Assembly (NCBI RefSeq): GCF_900199545.1
Contig: NZ_LT962670.1
Span: 724,279-788,278 of the forward strand
Direction: 5' to 3'
Length of the DNA stretch: 64,000 nucleotides
From: Raoultibacter massiliensis
Lineage (GTDB): Bacteria > Actinomycetota > Coriobacteriia > Coriobacteriales > Eggerthellaceae
Shown in pieces: positions 56,046-64,000 of this stretch. The first letter of the stretch is position 1, and every line of letters starts with the position of its first letter. The position numbers and the translations under genes were made by a program. Under the pieces are notes generated by a model that was not told the DNA's origin, did no database searches, and saw nothing but the letters and a program-made list of their open reading frames with translations.

Positions 56046-57887
56046 TCAGTAGCCGAGAACTTCTTTGATCATGTCGACGTAGACCTGCGCGGCTTCTTCG
56101 GTAAGATGGGTGCCGTCCCCATCGAAATACTGCTCCTGTCCCGCGCTTATCGCCGCCCAATCGATGATGCTCACGTTTTCATAGCGACTCGAAGCCGACC
56201 AGAGGGCGGTGTTGGTGGCATCGATCCACGACTCGGGGGCGCGGGCGGTGATGAAGTAGATCTGCCGCTCGCTTCCGACTGCGGCTACAAGATCATCGAT
56301 CTGATCATCGGTTGCCACGCCGTTGGTTCCGAGTGCGAATATGACGGTCTTTCCGACGACGCCGAGCTCCTCGTAGTAGGAAAACACGTCGATTCCCGTA
56401 TAGAACTGACGGCTGACCTGGGCATCGATGAGGCCGTCGGGAAACGCTTCCTCGAAGTAGGGGATGATGCGAACCGAGACGGAATCGCCTATCATCACCG
56501 GGTTGTATTTTTTGACCACGGGATCGGGCTTCGGCAGCTCGATCACATCGCCCACATGGCGGCTTCCGATAAGGGGCATGAGGGAGACGTCGAGCCCGTT
56601 TTGCTTCTGTATCAGGGAGGCGCGGCTCTGCACGGGTTCCTTCATCTCGTCGATGCCCCCCACTGCCGAGGTGGGCGGAACGATTGCGATTCCCCCGATT
56701 GCGACAACGGCGACGATGCCGCATCCGGCGATGGGCACAACGTACTTCTGGGCGAAGGCATGTATGTTGATTTCGCCCGACATGACGCCTTTGACGAACT
56801 TCCCGATGGCTCCTTTTCGAATGGGGTCCTCGATGAACTTGTACGAAAACGCCGATACGGCGAAGATGGCAACGAGTTGCAGGAGGCAGGAAAGCAGATC
56901 GATCTCCCCGGTGGCGTTGCGAGGGTTCATGAGGAGCAGGATGGGATAGTGCCAAAGGTACATGCCGTACGAGCGCTTGCCGATCCAGACGAGCGGCCGC
57001 GCCGAGGCGAGCAATCCGAACCTGCTGCGCGGATTCGCTATGACGGCAATGACTGCTGCGGTGAGAACCGACGCGATAACGAGGCCACCCCAGTACAAAA
57101 ACGGGGAGAACCCGTCGGTGAACGCAACCATGAGCACGAGTCCGACGAATGCGGCTATGCCGATGCCATCCATGGCCATGCGTCCCTGTTTGGTAAGGCG
57201 AACGCCTACTTTTCCCATTCGGCTTGCAGGCATTTTGAACGCGAGCCAGGCACCTATGAGCAGAGAAAACGCGCGCGTATCCGTACCGTAGTAGACACGG
57301 CTCGGATCGTCGATCGGGTTGTAGAGCAGCGCCATGGCGAGTGCGGAAGCGGCTGCGAGCACGATGGCGATGCGGCGCAGGAGCGGGCGTTTGGCACCGA
57401 GCTTGAACGCGATGAGCAGCGCGATCGGCCAGACGAGGTAGAACTGCTCTTCTATGGCCAGCGACCAAAAATGGTTGAGAGGCGAGGGCGCGCCGAGCGC
57501 CTCGAAGTAGGAAAGGTCGTGGAATATGTACCACCAGTTGCTGAAAAACAGCAGGGCGGGGGGAATGTCGGGACGCATTTTGGTGAGAAGCTCGTGGTTG
57601 AAGATCGTGCAGAGCGCAGCGACCGCAACGATCACGAATACGATGGCGGGCACGAGCCTGCGAATGCGGCGGAGCCAGAAGTTCTTCAGATCGATCGTTT
57701 TCGTTTGAGCCCATTCGGTTACCAGCAATCCGGTGATCAGGTAACCGGACAGAACGAAGAAAACCGTGACGCCCAAAAGGCCGCCTTTTGCCCAAGAGAA
57801 ATTCATGTGATAGGCGATGACGGCGAGTACGGCGAATGCGCGCAGGCCGTCCAAGGCGGGAATGTATCGCGATTTGGAGCCTGCCAT
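56046..57887 (-). CDS. OatA-type membrane acyltransferase with SGNH domain
   Basis: Integral O-acyltransferase of 613 residues. An acyltransferase-3 domain with about ten helices spans 1-370, with PALDGLRAFAVLAVIAYHM and VTVFFVLSGYLI at the start. An extracytoplasmic SGNH hydrolase-like domain spans about 430-613. Its catalytic Ser is in MIGDSVS, and the Asp/His pair in DGDGTHLTEEA. Family members O-acetylate peptidoglycan or surface polysaccharide; which one applies is not shown. The promoter has an extended -10 at 57955-57947. It is a single gene. Confidence 0.9.
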   Translation of the reverse strand: MAGSKSRYIPALDGLRAFAVLAVIAYHMNFSWAKGGLLGVTVFFVLSGYLITGLLVTEWAQTKTIDLKNFWLRRIRRLVPAIVFVIVAVAALCTIFNHELLTKMRPDIPPALLFFSNWWYIFHDLSYFEALGAPSPLNHFWSLAIEEQFYLVWPIALLIAFKLGAKRPLLRRIAIVLAAASALAMALLYNPIDDPSRVYYGTDTRAFSLLIGAWLAFKMPASRMGKVGVRLTKQGRMAMDGIGIAAFVGLVLMVAFTDGFSPFLYWGGLVIASVLTAAVIAVIANPRSRFGLLASARPLVWIGKRSYGMYLWHYPILLLMNPRNATGEIDLLSCLLQLVAIFAVSAFSYKFIEDPIRKGAIGKFVKGVMSGEINIHAFAQKYVVPIAGCGIVAVVAIGGIAIVPPTSAVGGIDEMKEPVQSRASLIQKQNGLDVSLMPLIGSRHVGDVIELPKPDPVVKKYNPVMIGDSVSVRIIPYFEEAFPDGLIDAQVSRQFYTGIDVFSYYEELGVVGKTVIFALGTNGVATDDQIDDLVAAVGSERQIYFITARAPESWIDATNTALWSASSRYENVSIIDWAAISAGQEQYFDGDGTHLTEEAAQVYVDMIKEVLGY

Positions 57888-58381
57888 GCCTCGGTTCTTC
57901 CTTGCTTCGGGGTTTGCTTGCTTCCCGTAAAAACGGGAGCCGATGCATTATATCACCAGAGCGCAAAGGCGATGGGCATCCGAGCCGTTTTCCCCTACGG
58001 GAGATCATGCCGAGACGGCAGGCGCATTGCCCTCTGGACGGGCTTGTCGACTGCCGAGCACGGGTTCGGCAATTCTCAACTGATTCGATGCCGTTTTTCC
58101 ATCGAAGGCGGGCGGCGTCCGCGAAATCGCGCATGTGACGAGCCCTCTCTTGCACGAAAATCGCCGGAGTACTACATGTGGAAAGCCCGAAGGCGCTTTC
58201 GCCGCCCGCCTTTGCATGCGAGGTGCAGCATATGCCCAGCTCGCTGAAACCAGATGTCGATACGGTGGCGTGTGCGGGGCCAGGGGAGGCTCGAGCTTGT
58301 AATAATCTGACGAAAACCGTGCAGAATAAGGGCTTGGAGCTTCTCGGGCGTCCGTGCGCACAGATATCTTCCCCAACCCCC
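57888..58381. other. Intergenic region without a supported gene
   Basis: About 490 bases between divergent genes. It holds the acyltransferase promoter at its left end. Short hairpins such as TCCCGT-AAAA-ACGGGA near 57930-57945 and small open frames on both strands are present, but none shows a recognisable protein. Confidence 0.45.
57947..57955 (-). promoter_or_regulatory. Extended -10 promoter of the acyltransferase gene
   Basis: On the minus strand TGA precedes TATAAT (57952-57947). No clear -35 box is found. It lies about 60 bases before the start codon. Confidence 0.5.
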
Positions 58382-58427
58382 TTGACAGTTCGCTCTCTGT
58401 CCTTATACTTATGAACAGTTGTTCATA
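58382..58427 (+). promoter_or_regulatory. Promoter and ArsR/SmtB-type operator of the metal-efflux genes
   Basis: TTGACA (58382-58387), 16 bases, then TATACT (58404-58409) form a near-consensus promoter. TATGAACA-GT-TGTTCATA at 58410-58427 is a perfect palindrome at the transcription start. It has the TGAACA-N2-TGTTCA core known for SmtB/ArsR metal sensors, so the downstream repressor probably binds here. Confidence 0.85.
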
Positions 58428-58445
58428 TGTTTGAAAGGTGGAGCC

Positions 58446-58820
58446 GTGGAACAGGAGACCGATCGCATGCCTGCGTCCGAAGATGCGCCCGCGTGCGGCT
58501 GCGGTGCCGCGCGCACAGAGGAAGCGCCCGAATGCATGCCCGATGAGGAGCTGCTGTACGATTTGGCGGACCTCTTCAAGGTGTTTGGCGATACGACGCG
58601 GATCAAGATTTTGTATGCCCTGATGGGCAATGAGCTGTGCGTGGCCGACATTGCGGAAACGATCGGGGCGACGCAGAGCGCCGTATCCCATCAGCTGCGC
58701 ACGCTCAAGCAATCGCGGCTCGTGCGGGCCAAGCGCGACGGGAAGAACGTCATCTACTCGCTTTCGGACGATCATGTATACACGATGCTCGCTCAGGGCA
58801 TGACGCATATTTGCGAATAA
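58446..58820 (+). CDS. ArsR/SmtB-family metal-sensing repressor
   Basis: Repressor of 124 residues. The winged helix is ELCVADIAETIGATQSAVSHQLRTLKQSRLV. The last helix reads SDDHVYTMLAQGMTHICE, with the Asp and His spacing of the zinc site of SmtB/CzrA proteins. The N-terminus adds a Cys cluster (ACGCG) that may widen metal choice, as in CadC. GTG 58446 follows AAAGGTGGAG. An ideal operator lies in its promoter. Zinc, cadmium or lead are the likely signals. Confidence 0.9.
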   Translation: MEQETDRMPASEDAPACGCGAARTEEAPECMPDEELLYDLADLFKVFGDTTRIKILYALMGNELCVADIAETIGATQSAVSHQLRTLKQSRLVRAKRDGKNVIYSLSDDHVYTMLAQGMTHICE

Positions 58821-58901
58821 AGGGAACAATCGGGTGGGCCTGCACGCGTGGGTGCGAGGCGAAGCCCGGATCTGCATACCGTTTCAACGAAGGGATTTCA
58901 C

Positions 58902-59120
58902 ATGCGTAAGACATTCAAGCTTCAAGACCTCGATTGCGCGAACTGCGCGGCGAAGATGGAGAACGGCATTAAGAAGATCGACGGCGTAAACGATGCCGCG
59001 ATGAACTTCATGACGCAGAAACTCATGCTCGATGCCGACGATTCCCGCTTCAGCGAGATTCTCGACGAGGTTGTAAGCGTGTGCAAGAAGGTAGAACCTG
59101 ACATGGTGATCCTTCGCTAG
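58902..59120 (+). CDS. Stand-alone HMA metal-binding protein
   Basis: Metallochaperone-like protein of 72 residues with one heavy-metal-associated domain. LQDLDCANCAAKMENGIKKIDGV holds the CxxC metal site behind an Asp, a form typical of zinc/cadmium rather than copper domains. It lies between the sensor and the ATPase gene, which itself lacks this domain. AAGGGA at 58890-58895 sets ATG 58902. Confidence 0.9.
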   Translation: MRKTFKLQDLDCANCAAKMENGIKKIDGVNDAAMNFMTQKLMLDADDSRFSEILDEVVSVCKKVEPDMVILR

Positions 59121-59243
59121 CGAGTAAACCGCATTGCCGCAGGGATTGAAAGACGGGCCTGCGGCTCATCGATTAAGACGCTTTCGCCGAGAGCGAGGTT
59201 TGCTCGCGCACCCGAATCTCTTGGCGAACGGAGGAGAGAATCC

Positions 59244-61142
<1,899 letters not shown>

Positions 61143-61314
61143 CTTGCGGGCGCTTGTACCGTAGGCTCTGGTTTTACAGGTGTTCGAAGCGCGGCCGGGC
61201 GGAAAACGCTGCTTGGCCGCAGGAGGCCGGCGAGATCCGTGCGATCGTCGGGATCGGCGTTGCCTGCATCGCCTTCGCCCGCATCGCTGCTGCCGTTGCC
61301 CGGGCCGCTTCCGG

Positions 61315-63066
61315 CTAGACTGCCGCGATGCCGCGATCGAACGCGAGGAGCTGCCGATAGCGGGAGCTTTTCTCTTCGAGTTCGGCGGGAGATCCCGAAA
61401 GGGCGAGCTTCCCGTCCTCTACGAACACGACGCGGTCCATCATGGCGACGCCCTGAAGGTGATGGGTGACCATGATGAGCGTCTTGTCCCTCGTTGTTTC
61501 GAAGAACGTTTCGAGCAGCGCTTTCTCGGTTGCGGGATCGAGGCCGACCGTCGGCTCGTCGAGCATGATGATGGGAACGTTTTGCAGCAGCACGCGAGCG
61601 AGTGCGATCCGGTGCCTCTCTCCGCCTGAGAAGCGCATGCCCGCTTCATCGACGAGCGTGTCGAGCCCTTCGGGCAGCCGCTCGACCATGGGTTTGAGTC
61701 CCACTTTGTCGAGAACGTCCCATATCTCGGCATCCGAGGCATCGCCTCTGCCGATCTGCAGGTTTTCGCGCAGGGTTCTGTTGAACAGGTATGTTTGCTG
61801 TTGGATGACGCCGATGTAGCGCGCCATGGCATCGCCGAGCAGATGGGCGGGCACGCCGCCGAGGGCGACGCTGCCGCTCGATGGCACGAGATCCCCTCTG
61901 ATAAGCGAGGTGAGAGTGCTTTTTCCCGATCCGCTTTTCCCAAGGATCGCAAGGCGTTCGCCATGCTTTACGGAAAGGGTTACGCTGTCGAGCACGTCTT
62001 TTTCGGTACCTGGGTAGCGAAACGCGAGATTCTCGATTACGATGTCCAGGCTTTCGGCCGGCTCGGGCGCGGCGGCGCCGGTTTGCTTTTCAACGGGAAG
62101 CGCGTTGAGCCGGACAACCGAGTCGCGATATGCGCTCGCCTCGGTGGCGGCGGCCGGAAGGGGAGCGAAGGCGTCGATAAGCGGGAAGAAGCCGAGCACG
62201 AACGCCGCGATCCAGTTTGCGGCACCTCCGTGGGCGCCGCCGAACAGGCTTCCGGCCCAAACGAGCAGCATGACGGCGACCGTTGCGTACAGCACGCTTG
62301 CGACGAGATCGCGCCTGCGGGCGAACCGCTCCATCGATTCGTCAAGCGCGCGCATGGCCTGCTCTGTGGCCTTGTAGCGCTTGAGGTACTCGTCGCCGCG
62401 ATGCGAGAAGATCCAATCCGATACGCCGAGCACGTTGTCGGTCAACTCGCTGTAAAGCTCGTTCTTCATGGCTTTGCGCCTCATCAGACGCGCCCCGTTG
62501 GCGAGTGCCGAGACGAGGGGAACCAGGAACACGATCACGCCCAGCACGAGCAGTACGGCAAGGGCGAACCACAGCGAGAAGAAGCCGAGTCCGATGACTA
62601 TGACGATGTAGAGCAGATAGGCGACGATCGTCGGGAACACCGTGCGAAGATACAGGTTTTGGATATGTCCGATATCCTCGGCCAAAAGCCCGAGCACATC
62701 GCCGGTGCGGCGCGAGCGCTTGAAGAACACCGCATCGCCTTCGAGGGAGGCGTACAGCTTGAGCCTGAGGCTCGAGGTCATGCGCAACACCCAGTCGTGG
62801 CTTGTGAGCCGCTCGAAATACTGGAAGATCGGCTTGCCGATGCCGAACACGCGCACGAAGATGACGGGCAGATGGATCATCAGAATGTTGCCTGGCATTT
62901 CGGCTGCGCGGCTGATGAGGTAGCCGGAGGTGAACATGAGAGCGCCGGCGAACACGAAGGTGGCAAGCCCCAGCACCAGCGCCAGCACCAGCGCACGCCG
63001 ATACTGCTTGAAGAACGGTTTGATCCACCGGTCCGTTTTGAGGGTCGTTGTCCAGCTGCCGCTCAT
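61315..63066 (-). CDS. cydC: Cytochrome bd assembly ABC transporter CydC
   Basis: Half-transporter of 583 residues, six helices followed by an ATPase domain. Walker A GKSGSGKST, signature FSGGERHR and Walker B IIMLDEP are present, as is the H-loop MVTHH. With CydD it exports thiols such as glutathione or cysteine, needed for cytochrome bd. ATG 63066 overlaps the cydD stop as ATGA; a start at 63081 is also in frame. Confidence 0.87.
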   Translation of the reverse strand: MSGSWTTTLKTDRWIKPFFKQYRRALVLALVLGLATFVFAGALMFTSGYLISRAAEMPGNILMIHLPVIFVRVFGIGKPIFQYFERLTSHDWVLRMTSSLRLKLYASLEGDAVFFKRSRRTGDVLGLLAEDIGHIQNLYLRTVFPTIVAYLLYIVIVIGLGFFSLWFALAVLLVLGVIVFLVPLVSALANGARLMRRKAMKNELYSELTDNVLGVSDWIFSHRGDEYLKRYKATEQAMRALDESMERFARRRDLVASVLYATVAVMLLVWAGSLFGGAHGGAANWIAAFVLGFFPLIDAFAPLPAAATEASAYRDSVVRLNALPVEKQTGAAAPEPAESLDIVIENLAFRYPGTEKDVLDSVTLSVKHGERLAILGKSGSGKSTLTSLIRGDLVPSSGSVALGGVPAHLLGDAMARYIGVIQQQTYLFNRTLRENLQIGRGDASDAEIWDVLDKVGLKPMVERLPEGLDTLVDEAGMRFSGGERHRIALARVLLQNVPIIMLDEPTVGLDPATEKALLETFFETTRDKTLIMVTHHLQGVAMMDRVVFVEDGKLALSGSPAELEEKSSRYRQLLAFDRGIAAV

Positions 63067-64000
63067 CGCTTGTCCGTCCATTCGGATAGGGCGGCAAGCG
63101 CCGCGAAGCTTTCGTTGTTCGAGCGCAGGTCTTCAAGCGTTCCCGTGCCAGCGATGCGGCCGTGGTCCACGACGAGGACCTGGTCCATGTTGTGCATCCA
63201 GTGCAACCGATGCGTCGCGAAGAAGACGAGGCGGCCTTCCATAAGGGGAAGCATGCGCTCTTTCAGATCCATTTCCGTTTCTATATCGAGATGGGCGGTG
63301 GGCTCGTCGAACAGCAGGATCTTCCGCGAGTCGTCGAGAAACGCCCGCGCGAGCGCGATGCGCTGCGCCTGTCCGCCCGAAAGCGGGCGGGCTCCTTCGC
63401 CGACCACGGTATCGAGGCCTTGGTCCAGCTCTTTGACGAGATCGTCCAGGCCGACGATCTTGACGGCTCGGGCGATGTCTTCTGCCGAGGCGTCCGGGTG
63501 GTAGAACGCGATGTTGTCGCGCAGGGTGGCGTGAAATATGTAGGGGTCTTGGGGAATGTAGATGACCTGCTTCTGCCAATCGGACTGTCGTAGATCGGAG
63601 ACCGCCTTCCCGTCGATGTCGATGCTGCCCGTATCGGGAGTGCAGAAGCCGCCGAGCACGTTGACGAGCGTGCTCTTGCCGGCGCCGCTCGCGCCGACGA
63701 TGCCGTACTTCTTGAAGCCGCATGCCTGCAGCGAGATGTTGTCGAGCGTGGGGTGTTCGGCGTAGGCAAAGCCGATGTTGCGCAACGAAAGCTTCGAGGT
63801 CTCCGACCAAGGCGCAAGGGGTGTTTCGGCTGGAGCATCGTCGGACTTGCCGACGAGGTTGAGGATGGAGGAAAGCGCGTTCTTTCCGTCGAGCGATGCG
63901 TGGTAATCGGAAGCGAAGTTCCTGATGGGGCGGAAGTACTCCGGTGCAAGAACGAGTATGGCCAGTGCCGGGAACAGCACGAGCGTTCCATCGAGCAGCC
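63063..64000 (-). CDS. cydD: Cytochrome bd assembly ABC transporter CydD (5' part outside window)
   Basis: C-terminal part of a second ABC half-transporter, open to the right window edge (frame reads LLDGTLVLFPALAIL there). The end of the membrane domain has APEYFRPIRNFASDYHASLDG, typical of CydD. The ATPase has Walker A GASGAGKST, signature LSGGQAQR, Walker B ILLFDEP and the H-loop FFATHRLHW. About 310 residues are in the window. cydA and cydB are expected just upstream, beyond base 64000. Confidence 0.87.
   Translation of the reverse strand, partial: LLDGTLVLFPALAILVLAPEYFRPIRNFASDYHASLDGKNALSSILNLVGKSDDAPAETPLAPWSETSKLSLRNIGFAYAEHPTLDNISLQACGFKKYGIVGASGAGKSTLVNVLGGFCTPDTGSIDIDGKAVSDLRQSDWQKQVIYIPQDPYIFHATLRDNIAFYHPDASAEDIARAVKIVGLDDLVKELDQGLDTVVGEGARPLSGGQAQRIALARAFLDDSRKILLFDEPTAHLDIETEMDLKERMLPLMEGRLVFFATHRLHWMHNMDQVLVVDHGRIAGTGTLEDLRSNNESFAALAALSEWTDKR

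Overview
The window looks like a chromosome segment from an anaerobic, high-GC Gram-positive of the class Coriobacteriia, most likely family Eggerthellaceae (Gordonibacter, Eggerthella, Slackia or Adlercreutzia type). Three things support this: strong G/C bias at third codon positions; Tat-exported, FMN-binding-domain flavoprotein reductases each beside a many-TM-helix membrane LuxR regulator, a pairing typical of that family; and a long conserved core-gene string of actinobacterial/firmicute type. Genus is not decided by the sequence.

Layout. 1-4.4 kb: a large mosaic surface protein with a G9 tract inside its coding region, plus a small membrane protein. 4.4-10.7 kb: a molbindin gene, then a phosphate module pstS-pstC-pstA-pstB followed by a response regulator and a histidine kinase; PstS has its two halves in swapped order. 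10.8-12.7 kb: an XRE regulator, a double MarR-domain protein with a palindromic operator, and a minus-strand structured RNA that fits 6S RNA, next to rarA. 12.7-34.6 kb: rarA, a DUF948-like protein, an AI-2E permease-family protein, alaS, ruvX, mltG, a YqeG phosphatase, the shikimate genes aroE-aroC-aroK-aroB and aroQ, pepP, efp, a carboxyltransferase fused to a biotin carrier domain, accC, an Asp23 protein, nusB, xseB and dxs. 34.6-43.1 kb: an anchored exoprotein, a GNAT acetyltransferase, amtB-glnK, a decayed flavoprotein tail, a phasin-like protein, an AarF/UbiB kinase, a Fur-family regulator and a diguanylate cyclase. 43.1-56 kb: a receptor-type EAL phosphodiesterase, two flavoprotein/LuxR pairs arranged as mirror images, and rpsA between them. 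56-64 kb: an OatA-type acyltransferase, a metal-efflux set (ArsR/SmtB sensor, separate HMA protein, P1B ATPase) and cydDC running off the right edge.

How the genes work together. The aro block supplies chorismate through five consecutive pathway enzymes (AroB, AroQ, AroE, AroK, AroC). The carboxyltransferase-BCCP fusion and AccC form a two-part biotin carboxylase of pyruvate carboxylase or transcarboxylase type, and an internal Shine-Dalgarno/GTG inside the fusion could also release free biotin carrier protein. pst genes plus a two-component pair form a phosphate-sensing unit. AmtB and a PII protein handle ammonium. The flavoproteins are probably extracytoplasmic respiratory reductases controlled by their membrane LuxR neighbours. 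cydDC (with cydAB presumably just outside) supports cytochrome bd assembly.

Points most worth a second look: the half-swapped PstS; G9 tracts in the surface protein gene and directly before a diguanylate cyclase start; a 27-bp element found as inverted pairs in two distant intergenic regions; the 6S RNA candidate; an internal start inside the carboxyltransferase fusion; and two envelope genes with no ATG, GTG or TTG ahead of their export signals. No tRNA, rRNA, CRISPR array or intact transposable element was recognised.
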